In this document: piece after piece, positions 35,551 to 45,013 of the stretch | How positions within the stretch are numbered: position 1 is the first letter of the stretch | Layout of the letters: each line of letters opens with the position of its first letter | Origin: Candidatus Phycosocius spiralis | GTDB lineage: Bacteria > Pseudomonadota > Alphaproteobacteria > Caulobacterales > Aquidulcibacteraceae | Reading direction: 5' to 3' | DNA: 49,737 nt | NCBI RefSeq assembly: GCF_030158815.1 | Contig: NZ_BPFZ01000017.1 | Span: 1 to 49,737 of the forward strand | Notes under the pieces: model-generated | Seen by the model: the letters and a program-made list of their open reading frames with translations, nothing else | What the model was told of the DNA's origin: nothing | The model's database searches: none | Made by a program: the position numbers and the translations under genes

Positions 35551-36105
35551 ATGACCTTAGAACTTTGCGCGCCAGCGACACGCGCGGACCTATTCAATCT
35601 GTTTGATCGCCTTGGCGTCAGCCACTCCACCTTAGAGCATCGCCGCGTTTTTACGGTGGAAGAAGGCGCTGACATCAAGGCCGCTTTACCAGGTGGGCAT
35701 ACGAAAAATCTTTTTTTAAAGGATAAAAATGGCGCATGCTTTTTGGTGTGCGCTTTGGGACAAACCCGAATCCAACTTAATCACTTGCATAAAGCCATAG
35801 GCTGCACGCGCTTAAGCTTTGGCAGTGAAACCTATTTGTTTGAGCGCTTGGGCGTGCGCCCAGGGTCGGTTACTTTATTTGCACTGATTAATGACCCAAC
35901 CCACAAAGTGACCTTGGTGCTGGACAAGGCTTTGTTAGAGGCAGACCCGATTAACTTCCACCCCTTATCCAATGATGCAACAACGTCCATAAGCCAATAT
36001 GATTTGTCTAAATTCATCACTTATTGGGGTGGGCGCGTTTTGTTAGGCGATTTTGACGGTGAGGCACCGATCTGTTTACCTATACAGGCACCTAATTGTC
36101 ACTGA
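35551..36105 (+). CDS. Prolyl-tRNA editing deacylase, ProXp-ala/YbaK type
   Basis: A 184-residue free-standing editing domain of the YbaK/ProXp family, which hydrolyses mischarged aminoacyl-tRNA(Pro). Typical blocks: HRRVFTVEEGADIKAALPGGHTKNLFLKDK, with the conserved lysine in TKNLFLKD, then FGSETYLFERLGVRPGSVT and LVLDKALLEADPINFHPL. The Lys and the VRPGSVT loop favour ProXp-ala (PrdX), which acts on Ala-tRNA(Pro), over the Cys-specific YbaK; this is by pattern. First chromosomal gene to the right of the island, about 120 bp beyond the tRNA. Confidence 0.88.
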   Translation: MTLELCAPATRADLFNLFDRLGVSHSTLEHRRVFTVEEGADIKAALPGGHTKNLFLKDKNGACFLVCALGQTRIQLNHLHKAIGCTRLSFGSETYLFERLGVRPGSVTLFALINDPTHKVTLVLDKALLEADPINFHPLSNDATTSISQYDLSKFITYWGGRVLLGDFDGEAPICLPIQAPNCH

Positions 36106-36198
36106 TAAGTTGCGCATGTCAGCGCTTGCAAGCTGGACGTGCCAAGCCCATTTTCATAGTGTCCTTGTGACTTGGTCACATCATCAACTGAAAGGAGC

Positions 36199-36213
36199 GT
36201 GCGCTGGCCGCAC
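36199..36213 (+). promoter_or_regulatory. Hairpin between ribosome-binding site and start of cnoX
   Basis: GTGCG (36199-36203) and CGCAC (36209-36213) with a 5-nt loop. It sits between AAAGGAG (36191-36197) and ATG 36223; folding would shorten the effective spacing from 25 to about 10 nt. Confidence 0.5.
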
Positions 36214-36222
36214 GAGCGTTCG

Positions 36223-37146
36223 ATGGCTTTAATCGGCTTAGGTACACCAAAACCCTCCGCACAAGCTGCGTCAGACGCCAATGGCCTGATCAAGGATAGT
36301 AGTGACCAATCATTTAAGGTCGATGTCATCGACGCTTCAATGCAAACCCCTGTGCTTGTCGATTTCTGGGCTCCATGGTGCGGCCCGTGTCGGACCTTGA
36401 CGCCAATCCTGGAAAAAGTCGTGCGTGCAGCCAAGGGTAAAATTCGTCTGGTCAAAATCAATATTGATGCGCATCCAGCGATAGCGGGTCAATTGCGCGT
36501 TCAATCCATTCCTGCGGTCTTTGCCTTTGACAAGGGCCGCCCTGTGGATGGCTTTATGGGAGCCCAGCCTGAAAGCCAGATTAAGGCTTTAGTCGACCGC
36601 TTGGTGGGCAGCCAGCCCACAGGACTTGATGAACATCTGGCTGCGGCCAAAGAGAGCCTTGACCTTGGCGATCTGGGTGGTGCCGCCCAGTCTTATGCCC
36701 AGGCCGCAGCATTGGATCCAGAAAACCCTAAAGCCTTGGCCGGGCTTGCGCGGGTTTATGTGCTCGGTGGCGATTTAGAAAAAGCCAAAGAATTATTGGC
36801 CACTGTGCCCACAGATAAAACCAAGGATAGCGATGTGATGAGCGTGCAGGCTCAGATCGATTTGATGGGTGAGGTCGCCACCGCTGGTGAATTAGCCCCA
36901 TTGGCCGCAGCTGTCGCGCAAGCACCCGATGATTTAAATGCGCGCTTTGAGTTAGCCAAAGCCTATATTGCTGCTGGTGCCTATGCTGACGGGGTTGAGC
37001 AATTATTATTCATCATCAATCGTGAGCGTGATTGGCAGGAGAATGCGGCGCGCATGCAGCTTCTCAAAGTCTTTGACGCCGCAGGGCCTTTGTCGGATGT
37101 AACCCGCAATGGACGGCGTCGTTTGTCGTCCATCCTTTTTTCTTAG
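36223..37146 (+). CDS. cnoX: CnoX/YbbN-type thioredoxin-TPR chaperone
   Basis: A 307-residue protein: thioredoxin domain at about 30-135 with active site WCGPC (Cys53 and Cys56), followed by tetratricopeptide-like helices (AAAKESLDLGDLGGAAQSYA; LAGLARVYVLGGDLEKAKELL). Proteins of this layout (CnoX) hold unfolding or oxidised proteins for GroEL or DnaK. The redox-active CxxC is kept, unlike E. coli YbbN (SxxC). ATG 36223 starts the family-like MALIGLG; the only good ribosome-binding site is 25 nt away with a hairpin between. It heads a tight cluster with the LON-domain, Trm112-like and DUF971 genes. Confidence 0.88.
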   Translation: MALIGLGTPKPSAQAASDANGLIKDSSDQSFKVDVIDASMQTPVLVDFWAPWCGPCRTLTPILEKVVRAAKGKIRLVKINIDAHPAIAGQLRVQSIPAVFAFDKGRPVDGFMGAQPESQIKALVDRLVGSQPTGLDEHLAAAKESLDLGDLGGAAQSYAQAAALDPENPKALAGLARVYVLGGDLEKAKELLATVPTDKTKDSDVMSVQAQIDLMGEVATAGELAPLAAAVAQAPDDLNARFELAKAYIAAGAYADGVEQLLFIINRERDWQENAARMQLLKVFDAAGPLSDVTRNGRRRLSSILFS

Positions 37147-37173
37147 AGCCTGTTTACATAGAGGACTTTAGCA

Positions 37174-37848
37174 ATGGTGGCAGGTTATGTTTATCGCAAG
37201 CCCAGTGATCTTCCCGCCGTAATACCTATTTTCCCGCTAACTGGGGCTTTATTATTTCCGCGCGGCCAATTGCCGTTGAATATTTTTGAGCCGCGATACC
37301 TCAATATGATTGACGATGCTTTGGCCGGTAATAGACTGATTGGCATGATCCAAGCTGATGGAACCGGCGACCCTGAAAAGCCCGGCCTATCTCGGGTTGG
37401 TTGTGTGGGTAAACTAACTTCGTTTGCTGAAACCGATGATGGCCGCTATCTTGTGACTTTGACAGGAATTTGCCGCTTTGTGGTTGCCCGCGAGTACCAA
37501 GTCCAAACCCCATATCGCCAGGTTACCCCGGATTGGACGCGATATGCTGCAGACCTTGCAACGCCACGTTCCTATGAAGGTTTCGACCGGACTGGCCTTT
37601 TGTCAGCTTTACGCAATTATCTTGATCGCAACAATCTAAACGCGGATTGGAGTTCAATTGATCAGGCCCAAGCAGAACCACTTGTCAATGTCTTGTCGGC
37701 ACTGTGCCCATTCGTGCCCATCGAAAAGCAAGCCCTGTTAGAGGCTCATACCATCGAAGATCGCCGGGACGTCTTGATTGCCTTGATGGAAATGGACCAA
37801 GGTGGCCATGATGACGATTCCAATGACGAAGAAAGGCCATTCCAATGA
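37174..37848 (+). CDS. LON substrate-binding domain protein
   Basis: A 224-residue protein consisting of the N-terminal substrate-binding domain of Lon without protease or ATPase parts. The hallmark is [29 protein letters not shown], in segments, followed by LIGMIQADG and GVGK-like turns. The C-terminus is acidic ([14 protein letters not shown]). Stand-alone LON-N proteins follow thioredoxin/CnoX genes in many alphaproteobacteria, as here; the role is not established. It lies 27 bp after cnoX and overlaps the next gene by 4 nt (ATGA). Confidence 0.9.
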   Translation: MVAGYVYRKPSDLPAVIPIFPLTGALLFPRGQLPLNIFEPRYLNMIDDALAGNRLIGMIQADGTGDPEKPGLSRVGCVGKLTSFAETDDGRYLVTLTGICRFVVAREYQVQTPYRQVTPDWTRYAADLATPRSYEGFDRTGLLSALRNYLDRNNLNADWSSIDQAQAEPLVNVLSALCPFVPIEKQALLEAHTIEDRRDVLIALMEMDQGGHDDDSNDEERPFQ

Positions 37849-38057
37849 CCAATCATACCAAAGCCTCTGACAGCAACACCCGCGAACTTGATCCCAAATT
37901 GTTAGAAATCTTGGTTTGCCCGGTATCACGCACGTCTTTGACCTATGATCGGGAGAGAGGGGAACTGGTGTCCAAGGCGGCTAAACTGGCTTATCCTATC
38001 CGTGATGGGGTGCCTATCATGTTGGTAGGTGAAGCCAGAGATATCCAAGATGCCTAA
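37845..38057 (+). CDS. Trm112-family small protein
   Basis: Seventy residues with the Trm112/YcaR pattern: [21 protein letters not shown], then [18 protein letters not shown]. Eukaryotic Trm112 activates methyltransferases; the bacterial protein's partner is not defined. Only one of the usual cysteines (LVCPV) is retained, so zinc binding is doubtful. Its ATG overlaps the LON-domain stop. Confidence 0.92.
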   Translation: MTNHTKASDSNTRELDPKLLEILVCPVSRTSLTYDRERGELVSKAAKLAYPIRDGVPIMLVGEARDIQDA

Positions 38058-38415
38058 CGAGGTCGCCTCCAGCCGTGAGCGGCCTTGGCCTACAGAACTC
38101 ATCTTCCAAGCCAAGAAAAAACAATTAATCATTGCCTTTGATGATGCCAGCACCTTTTTGATCCCTTATGAATTGCTACGAGTGGAGAGCCCCTCAGCAG
38201 AGGTTCAAGGACATCATGGTGTCGAAAAAAAATGGGTTCACGATAAGGCAGATGTGACAGTGTTGCGGGCAGAACCAGTTGGCCGCTATGCACTGCGACT
38301 TATTTTTGATGATGGCCACAACAGTGGGATTTTTACCTGGGACTGGCTCTACCGGCTTGGCAAGGATCAAAAAACCTTGATGCAGCGCTATCGCCAAGCC
38401 TGCCAAACCCGTTAA
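38050..38415 (+). CDS. DUF971 protein (GBBH-like N-terminal domain)
   Basis: About 121 residues matching DUF971, related to the N-terminal domain of gamma-butyrobetaine hydroxylase: [55 protein letters not shown] and [12 protein letters not shown]. Members are linked to iron-sulfur cluster or chaperone functions by context, but the role is not firmly known. ATG 38050 overlaps the Trm112-like stop by 8 nt; a GTG at 38029 would add seven residues. It is convergent with ribF, overlapping it by 4 nt. Confidence 0.9.
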   Translation: MPNEVASSRERPWPTELIFQAKKKQLIIAFDDASTFLIPYELLRVESPSAEVQGHHGVEKKWVHDKADVTVLRAEPVGRYALRLIFDDGHNSGIFTWDWLYRLGKDQKTLMQRYRQACQTR

Positions 38416-39347
38416 GTTACCTTCGACAAAATCTCGGCGGCTTCTTGGGCATCGCGTCGAATTTGAGTAACCAAATTGTCAAAACTGGTAAATGTAAGCT
38501 CGGGCCGCAAAAAGGCATGCAGGCCAACTTCGAGGCACTTGCCATATAAGTCGCCATCAAAATCAAAGATGTGAACCTCAAACAGCGGCTCCCGTAGACC
38601 TGTGGTGGGAGTTCTCCCAAAATTGGCCACCCCGCCATACCATTCCCCCCTCCCCATAATCCTAGCCCGAACCGCATAGACACCAAATCGAGGAGCAAGC
38701 TGGGATTCTAGGTGAAAATTTGCGGTAGGAAACCCAATCGTGCGGCCCCGCTTTTCGCCATGAATGACAAGACCTTCAACGCGCCACTCTTGCCCAAGCA
38801 AAGTGGTCGCCAAGGCCAAATTCCCGGTTTTTATGGATTCACGTACGCGGGTGGATGAATAGCGTAAGCCATTTTGGTCCAACACAGGCTCAAGAATGGT
38901 GACGCCAAAGCCTAATTGATTACCCATTTGGGTCAGCATTGCACCATCCCCACACCTGTCATGGCCAAATCGAAAATCATGGCCGACCGCGACATGGCGG
39001 GGATGAAGTCCATCCGCCAGCACGTTCTTGATAAAGTCCTCTGCCGACATCGCAGCCATAAGTGCGTCAAAAGGGATGGTGAACATGATTTGCGCCCCAA
39101 GTTCTGCGGCGCGGCATGCACGAAGGCGGGGCGTGTGTAATCGAAGTGTGGGGCTAGCTTTCGCTGCAAAATAGCATTTAGGCGGCGGTTCAAAAGCACC
39201 AATGGCTAGTTGTGCTTCCGGGTAGGCCGCTTGGGCCGCCCGCAATACGGCAACGTGACCTAGGTGCAAACCGTCAAAGGCACCCAAAGCCAGGCTTGTG
39301 CCCTTCGCTGCATCAGGAATATCGGACCATGTTTCAAAAATGTGCAT
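38412..39347 (-). CDS. ribF: Bifunctional riboflavin kinase / FAD synthetase
   Basis: A 311-residue RibF, converting riboflavin to FMN and FAD. The N-terminal nucleotidyltransferase domain shows LALGAFDGLHLGH and the later AVGHDFRFGHDR; SSTRVRESIKTGNL is the usual domain junction. The C-terminal kinase domain has GEKRGRTIGFPTANF and the GVYAVRA strand. ATG 39347 shares one base with the stop of the MaoC gene (TGATG), so the two are coupled; a GTG at 39350 is an alternative. Confidence 0.95.
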   Translation of the reverse strand: MHIFETWSDIPDAAKGTSLALGAFDGLHLGHVAVLRAAQAAYPEAQLAIGAFEPPPKCYFAAKASPTLRLHTPRLRACRAAELGAQIMFTIPFDALMAAMSAEDFIKNVLADGLHPRHVAVGHDFRFGHDRCGDGAMLTQMGNQLGFGVTILEPVLDQNGLRYSSTRVRESIKTGNLALATTLLGQEWRVEGLVIHGEKRGRTIGFPTANFHLESQLAPRFGVYAVRARIMGRGEWYGGVANFGRTPTTGLREPLFEVHIFDFDGDLYGKCLEVGLHAFLRPELTFTSFDNLVTQIRRDAQEAAEILSKVT

Positions 39348-39781
39348 CACACCACGCGCTTGGCGACCATGACCTGGGCTTCACCACTGAGCACGGCTTT
39401 GCCTGCGATTGAACAACTTGTCGACAAGGTTACATAGCCATTTTCGGCATCAAGCTTTGTGATTTCGACGCGCGTCTTAACGGTAGCACCAATTTTGACC
39501 GGTCGCTTGAACACCAAATTCTGACTTAAATAAACGCTACCTGGGCCTGGAAGGCGCATACCAATTAAAGCTGAAACATGGCTAGCTGTGAGCATGCCGT
39601 GCGCAATGCGTTCACCAAACCGGGTTGTGGTCGCAAACTCTTCATCAAAGTGCATAGGGTTCAGGTCACCCGATGCTGCACCAAACAAAAGCAGGTCTGA
39701 TTCGGTGATAGTGCGCCATGATTCAGCGACTTGGCCTATACTAAGTTCTTCAAAATAAAAGCCTGCTGCATTATTTGGCAT
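39347..39781 (-). CDS. MaoC-like (R)-enoyl-CoA hydratase
   Basis: A 144-residue hot-dog fold hydratase. The active-site motif reads FGAASGDLNPMHFDEEFA with the Asp-His pair, followed by ERIAHGMLTASHVSALIG. It resembles PhaJ and related (R)-specific enoyl-CoA hydratases that hydrate trans-2-enoyl-CoA. It lies upstream of ribF with overlapping stop and start; the pairing suggests an operon of convenience. Confidence 0.9.
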   Translation of the reverse strand: MPNNAAGFYFEELSIGQVAESWRTITESDLLLFGAASGDLNPMHFDEEFATTTRFGERIAHGMLTASHVSALIGMRLPGPGSVYLSQNLVFKRPVKIGATVKTRVEITKLDAENGYVTLSTSCSIAGKAVLSGEAQVMVAKRVV

Positions 39782-39886
39782 TTTAAGTCCTTTTTAAATC
39801 ATGATTCACGCTTCTTTAGCCACCATCAGGTAATGAGATATCAACCGTGTGGTTAGAGTGGCCCAAGCCACCAAAGGAGTACTTGT

Positions 39887-40273
39887 ATGGCAGTGGACAT
39901 GAACGCGCCGGTGTTAGTGGTTGATGATTATCAAACCATGGTACGCATCATTCGCAATCTTTTGAAGCAGTTAGGTTTTGAGAATGTCGATGAGGCTGCC
40001 GACGGGCGTGAAGCCTTGGAGAAAATGAAGGCAAAGAAATACGGCCTTGTGATCTCGGATTGGAATATGGAGCCGATGACGGGCTATGAATTACTAAGGG
40101 AAGTGCGGGGCGATGAATTACTCAAACCGACGCCCTTCATCATGGTAACGGCTGAGTCCAAGACCGAAAACGTCATTGCTGCTAAAAAAGCTGGGGTGAA
40201 TAACTACATCGTCAAACCCTTCAATGCGCAAACCTTAAAAGCCAAGATTGCGTCTGTTCTGGGCGATTTTTGA
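39887..40273 (+). CDS. cheY: CheY-like response regulator
   Basis: A 128-residue single-domain receiver. Acidic pocket VVDDYQ, phosphoacceptor Asp58 in VISDWNMEPMTG, the switch threonine in MVTAES and the lysine in NYIVKPFN are all present. No output domain, so it acts by binding partners such as the flagellar motor. GGAG upstream of the ATG fits translation start. A CheZ gene follows by 41 bp, which makes a motility/chemotaxis role likely. Confidence 0.92.
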   Translation: MAVDMNAPVLVVDDYQTMVRIIRNLLKQLGFENVDEAADGREALEKMKAKKYGLVISDWNMEPMTGYELLREVRGDELLKPTPFIMVTAESKTENVIAAKKAGVNNYIVKPFNAQTLKAKIASVLGDF

Positions 40274-40314
40274 TCCAGATATCGTTTGAACTTATGTGCT
40301 ATTGAAAGGGTTCG

Positions 40315-40995
40315 ATGATGCCATCGACAGAAGTTGCCAATAAAGTCCGTGAGGCCATTAACGCCCTTAAGGGGGCTGACCTTCAAGATCCGCGATTGGG
40401 AGAAGTTCTAAACTTAGCCTCTCAAATGAGCGAAGCCATGCGCATATTCTTCAGCTCGATCGATCGAACATTGTTTGATGAAATGCGCTATATCTCATCT
40501 TACATTCAGCGTACGCGTTCTGAAATTTCAAATCTACGCCCCACGGACTTGAGTGAAGACCGTATACCTACGGCTGGTGCGGAATTACATGCGGTTGTTG
40601 AGCATACCGCAGAAGCGACAAACTTGATCATGGCGGTTGCCGAAGATGTCATGGGCGCAGATACAAGTGATCCAGACGCCTACCAGGCCTATGTCTCAGA
40701 AAAAATGATGGAGGTTTTTGAGGCTTGTACGTTTCAAGATATCACAGGGCAAAGGATCAAAAAAGTTGTCGAAACCTTGACCCATATCGAGCAGCGCTTA
40801 GAGCGCTTTGCCAATGTGATGGGGGTTGAGGATGCCGAACTTGAAGAAACCCCAGAAGATCGAAGGAAACGTGAAAATTTGCTCAATGGTCCTGCCCTGA
40901 ACGGCCCAGAGGTTGAGCAAGATGACATCGATTTGATGTTTGGGACTGACGATGCGGCCATGAATCAAAACGATCTCGACGCCATGTTTGATTAG
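40315..40995 (+). CDS. cheZ: Protein phosphatase CheZ
   Basis: A 226-residue CheZ. The catalytic signature is TFQDITGQRIKKVV with Asp142 and Gln146 in the DxxxQ arrangement that positions water for CheY-P dephosphorylation. Long helices dominate. The C-terminus carries two similar acidic peptides (EQDDIDLMFG and NQNDLDAMFD); one such CheY-binding peptide is usual, so the doubling is notable. ATG 40318 is an alternative start. Confidence 0.92.
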   Translation: MMPSTEVANKVREAINALKGADLQDPRLGEVLNLASQMSEAMRIFFSSIDRTLFDEMRYISSYIQRTRSEISNLRPTDLSEDRIPTAGAELHAVVEHTAEATNLIMAVAEDVMGADTSDPDAYQAYVSEKMMEVFEACTFQDITGQRIKKVVETLTHIEQRLERFANVMGVEDAELEETPEDRRKRENLLNGPALNGPEVEQDDIDLMFGTDDAAMNQNDLDAMFD

Positions 40996-41152
40996 GTCAA
41001 ATGTGATTGGGGTCACAAGGGCCGCGTGCCTTATTTTGGTAAAGCTTGTCGAATAAGGTTAAGCCACTGTGTTATGGCCTTTCTAGGACTAAGGGCATAG
41101 CTGATTCTGTTCCCCCACTGACGGGTGAATTATTTCATGCTAGTGAGCTTTA

Positions 41153-42364
41153 ATGACCATCACCCTCAATCTTTCCCACATCGGCCAAGCGCCAAGGGAC
41201 CCTGATATAACCAGCCACCATAAAGTGACCTCCTTAGTTGGCTTGACCCTTGAGGAAATGCGCGATGCGGTTTTGGCATTAGGCGTTGAGCCCAAAAAAG
41301 CAAAAATGCGCGCTCAACAAATCTGGAGATGGGTCTATTTCTTTGGTGCGCGCAGCTTTGATGTGATGACCGATATCAGCAAGGATCTGCGTCTGTTGCT
41401 GGAAGAGCGCCACACATTGGATCGCCCAGAAGTGGTTGAGCGCCTGATCTCCACCGATGGCACGCGCAAATGGCTGATCCGCTCAGCCCCAGGTGTTGAG
41501 TTTGAGACGGTGTTTATCCCAGATGTCGCCCGTTCTGGCGCTCTATGTGTGTCCAGTCAGGTCGGATGCACATTAACGTGCACTTTTTGTCATACGGGCA
41601 CCCAGAAGTTGGTCCGTAATTTAACGGCCGCTGAAATCGTAGCCCAAGTGATGATTGCGCGCGATGATTTGGACGAGTGGCCCTCCACCACCGATGGGCG
41701 CACATTAACCAATATCGTGTTTATGGGCATGGGCGAACCGCTCTATAATCTTGATGAAGTCGCCAAAGCCATTGATCTGATGAGTGATGGAGAGGGGATT
41801 TCGATTGGTCGACGCCGCATCACAGTCTCAACCTCTGGCGTAGTACCGCACATAAAAGAGCTCGGCAACCGCACAGGTGCCATGCTTGCGATTAGCCTGC
41901 ATGCTACCCATGACAGGCTGCGCGATGTCTTGGTTCCGCTGAACAAGAAATACCCGCTTGGCGAACTCATGGCTGCGATCCGATCCTATCCAGGCCTGAA
42001 TAACGCCAAGCGCGTGACATTTGAATATGTGATGCTCAAAGGCGTCAATGACAGCCCTGCTGAAGCCCGCGCTTTGGTGAAGCTCTTGTCTGGTATTCCT
42101 GCCAAGGTAAATCTTATTCCTTTCAACCCTTGGCCTGGAAGCCAATATGAATGCTCTGACTGGAACACCATCCATACTTTCTCCGATATTGTGAGCCGTG
42201 CTGGCTATTCAGCACCCATTCGTACACCAAGAGGCCGAGACATTTTGGCAGCATGCGGACAATTGCGCAGTGAGAGTGTTAAGGTTCGCGCCAGCCTTGC
42301 CTTCAATCAGCGCTTGGATGCACAAGCGTCTGTATCAACCTTAACCCCGGCCGATAGTGGCTAA
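41153..42364 (+). CDS. rlmN: Dual-specificity 23S rRNA/tRNA methyltransferase RlmN
   Basis: A 403-residue radical SAM enzyme that methylates C2 of A2503 in 23S rRNA and A37 in some tRNAs. The cluster-binding CxxxCxxC is C139-TLT-C143-TF-C146 in [18 protein letters not shown]. Other blocks: [45 protein letters not shown] and the second catalytic cysteine near the end (DILAACGQL). Complete length. Confidence 0.97.
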   Translation: MTITLNLSHIGQAPRDPDITSHHKVTSLVGLTLEEMRDAVLALGVEPKKAKMRAQQIWRWVYFFGARSFDVMTDISKDLRLLLEERHTLDRPEVVERLISTDGTRKWLIRSAPGVEFETVFIPDVARSGALCVSSQVGCTLTCTFCHTGTQKLVRNLTAAEIVAQVMIARDDLDEWPSTTDGRTLTNIVFMGMGEPLYNLDEVAKAIDLMSDGEGISIGRRRITVSTSGVVPHIKELGNRTGAMLAISLHATHDRLRDVLVPLNKKYPLGELMAAIRSYPGLNNAKRVTFEYVMLKGVNDSPAEARALVKLLSGIPAKVNLIPFNPWPGSQYECSDWNTIHTFSDIVSRAGYSAPIRTPRGRDILAACGQLRSESVKVRASLAFNQRLDAQASVSTLTPADSG

Positions 42365-42426
42365 GCTGCCATCCCTCACTTTCGCCACGCCGATCAAGGC
42401 CAGCCCGCGCATCAGGCAATATGGAT

Positions 42427-42453
42427 CGCCCTAACAGCCATACCCTGAGGGCG
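42427..42453. terminator. Hairpin between convergent rlmN and ggt
   Basis: CGCCCT and AGGGCG arms with a 15-nt loop in the convergent gap. No T-run on either strand; a weak bidirectional terminator at best. Confidence 0.3.
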
Positions 42454-42534
42454 AGCTTAGAGCTTGCTTCGCAATATTTGGGGTATCAACTAAGGATCAT
42501 AGATATATGAAGATAAATGCCCTAGACCCTGTTG

Positions 42535-44286
42535 TTAAGGCTGCCGTGCAACTCCTTCACGGCGAGGATCAGCCCCACCGACCAGTCCTTGCGGTGTCAG
42601 GCGTATCGCATGCAAACCTGACCCTTCCGCCCCACCCCCATCTCTGAACGTATGCCCAAGCGCTTCCAAGCTTTGGATCAGCTTAGGGTTCGCACGGCTG
42701 CGCTCCACCGCAACCGGAATTGTCCGAGCGATCATATTGGGTAAGGCCACTGCCTCTTGGGGTGTTAAATTCCAGTCCAGCATGCCTATGATGGCTTTGG
42801 AGACATAGGCGATGATGGCATTACCGCCGGGGGAGCCGACCGCCAATTCAAAATGACCGTCCTTATCAAATACAATTGTTGGCGCCATGCTGGAGCGGGG
42901 CTTTTTTCCGGCTGCGGGCGCATTGGCGATCGGCTCACCCTTGGCATCGACATTAAGGAAGGAAAAGTCGGTCAATTGATTATTGAGGAAGAAGCCGCGC
43001 ACCATGCGCTGTGAGCCAAATAGGCCTTCCACCGTTGTGGTCATGGAAACGACATCGCCACTTTGATCGACGATCACAAAATGGGTGGTGCCAAACACAT
43101 TGCCCGTCGCATCCCGACCGCGCTTGACCGAGCCTGGTGGCTCTCCCGGCTCCACAGTTTTCATGCTTGAAGTGTCGGAGATCAAGGCCGCGCGGCTCTT
43201 CAAATAGGTCGCGTCCAGCAAGCCCTTGATGGGCACGACAACAAAGCGATCATCAGCGACATAGGTGTCCCGGTCTGCGTATGCCAAACGCTGTGCTTCG
43301 ATAAAGCGATGCCAACCAAGCGGCTCTCTAGGATCGGTAGCGGCCATGTCAAAGTTTTCCAAAATGCCCAAAGTGGCTAATACACCAATTCCGCCTGACG
43401 AAGGTGGCCCCATGCCACAGACCTTGCGCTCGTGATAAGTGCGGCAAATCGGTTCTAATCTCTTGGGCTTATAGGCTTTAAGGTCGGCTAGCGACAAGGT
43501 TCCAGGCATAGGCGCTTGACCAGAGCGGGCGACAATATCTGCCGCTATCGCCCCCTCATAAAATGCTTTTGGGCCTTGTGTTGCTATTTGACTTAACGTG
43601 TCGGCATAGGCTGCATTTTTCAAAATCGTGCCTACCGGCAATGGCGTAGCCGTTTCATCCATCAGATAAGACACCACATCATCACCAGGTTCGGTAATGC
43701 GTTTGAGTTGGGTGACACTTGAATTGAGGCGTGGAGAGATGGGAAATCCATCTCTAGCTAAGATGATCGCGGGCTGAAAGCTGCGGCTCCAAGGCAATTT
43801 GCCATGTTCTTGCCAAGCCAGATACAACATCGCAACCGCCCCCGGGACGCCTTGTGACCGACCGGATTTCACCGCCGCCCAAAACGGTAAAGGAGCGCCA
43901 GCTTCGTCCAGGAATAAGCGCTCATTGGCACCAGCCGGGGCGACTTCGCGGCCATCATAGGCGACAACATCGCCGGTCTTGGCATCATAATGGAGCATAA
44001 AGGCCCCGCCACCAATCCCGCTTGATTGGGGCTCAACCAGACCTAGTGCTGTTTGCACGGCGATGGCGGCATCGACTGCCGAACCACCAGCGCGCAAAAT
44101 TTCTAAGCCGGCTTCCACCGCCAAAGGATTGGCCGCCGCAATCATGGCACCATGAGACCACTGACCTGCTGGCTTGGCTTCTGGAACTGAAGCTTTTGGC
44201 TGGGAGACAGATGGGGGTGATGCCACCGAATTGATTGCGCATGCTGCCAGACACAAAGCCAAGCCAAGACTAAGAATGTGGCGCAT
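42535..44286 (-). CDS. ggt: Gamma-glutamyltransferase, lipoprotein
   Basis: A 583-residue GGT that cleaves and transfers the gamma-glutamyl group of glutathione in the periplasm. The N-terminus is a lipoprotein signal (LGLALCLAAC). The proenzyme layout is complete: AGGSAVDAAIAVQTALGLVEP, SSGIGGGAFMLHYD, the substrate-arginine DGRE, the self-cleavage site with nucleophile Thr about 400 (NVFGTTHFVIVD) and the C-terminal GSPGGNAIIAYV. It lies 45 bp after efp on the same strand, so it may share its transcript. Confidence 0.95.
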   Translation of the reverse strand: MRHILSLGLALCLAACAINSVASPPSVSQPKASVPEAKPAGQWSHGAMIAAANPLAVEAGLEILRAGGSAVDAAIAVQTALGLVEPQSSGIGGGAFMLHYDAKTGDVVAYDGREVAPAGANERLFLDEAGAPLPFWAAVKSGRSQGVPGAVAMLYLAWQEHGKLPWSRSFQPAIILARDGFPISPRLNSSVTQLKRITEPGDDVVSYLMDETATPLPVGTILKNAAYADTLSQIATQGPKAFYEGAIAADIVARSGQAPMPGTLSLADLKAYKPKRLEPICRTYHERKVCGMGPPSSGGIGVLATLGILENFDMAATDPREPLGWHRFIEAQRLAYADRDTYVADDRFVVVPIKGLLDATYLKSRAALISDTSSMKTVEPGEPPGSVKRGRDATGNVFGTTHFVIVDQSGDVVSMTTTVEGLFGSQRMVRGFFLNNQLTDFSFLNVDAKGEPIANAPAAGKKPRSSMAPTIVFDKDGHFELAVGSPGGNAIIAYVSKAIIGMLDWNLTPQEAVALPNMIARTIPVAVERSRANPKLIQSLEALGHTFRDGGGAEGSGLHAIRLTPQGLVGGADPRREGVARQP

Positions 44287-44331
44287 GATGGTCCCCTGGT
44301 CCTTTTGGCTTAACCTAAATGTGATGACACC

Positions 44332-44904
44332 TTAGTCCTTAGCACGCTCAACGTAAGAACCATCTTCGGTCAAGACCACAATGCGCGTGCCGGTTGCAAT
44401 ATAGGGTGGCACCATGGTGCGCACACCGTTTGAGAGTGTCGCAGGCTTATAAGAAGAGGAAGCTGTTTGTCCCTTCATACTGGGCTCTGTATCGACAATC
44501 TCTAAAGTGACGCGCGTAGGCAGCACTGCCGCCAAAGGCGTTTCATTGAAGATGGTCAAATAGACTTCCATGTTTTCTTGCAGATAGGCGGCATCTTCGC
44601 CCAGCACCGCATGGGGTACTAAGACCTGCTCATATGTTTCAGGGTTCATGAACACATAGGCCGTGCCATCGTCATAGAGGTAATTGAACTTAATTTCCTC
44701 TACGAAGGCCTTTTCGACTTGATCGGTGGTCTTAAAGCGCTCGGTCATTTTGATGCCATCGGTGATGCGCCGCATTTCAACCTGGGTCACAGGGGTGCCC
44801 TTACCGGGATGGATATTTTGCGTTGTCAGGATGACGTAGAGCTTGTTGTCTGTATGTTCGACAACATTGCCTTTACGAAGGCTAGAGGCGATGACCTTGA
44901 CCAT
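44332..44904 (-). CDS. efp: Translation elongation factor P
   Basis: A 190-residue three-domain EF-P that relieves ribosome stalling at proline runs. The modifiable lysine is in the loop NIHPGKGTP (Lys35). Domain II ends and domain III begins around [20 protein letters not shown], with the usual [18 protein letters not shown]-terminus. EpmA, the ligase that modifies this lysine, is encoded divergently 109 bp away. The autotransporter in this window, with about 20 consecutive prolines, is an obvious client. Confidence 0.97.
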   Translation of the reverse strand: MVKVIASSLRKGNVVEHTDNKLYVILTTQNIHPGKGTPVTQVEMRRITDGIKMTERFKTTDQVEKAFVEEIKFNYLYDDGTAYVFMNPETYEQVLVPHAVLGEDAAYLQENMEVYLTIFNETPLAAVLPTRVTLEIVDTEPSMKGQTASSSYKPATLSNGVRTMVPPYIATGTRIVVLTEDGSYVERAKD

Positions 44905-45013
44905 GTTTTGTCTTTCAGTGATGGGCTTGGGCCCGATTGGGGTTCAAGCATAGGAATCTTGTGATGAAAGCGCCTTCTAGCTGGTCTATGCCAATCCGCC
45001 AAATGGGTGAAGC

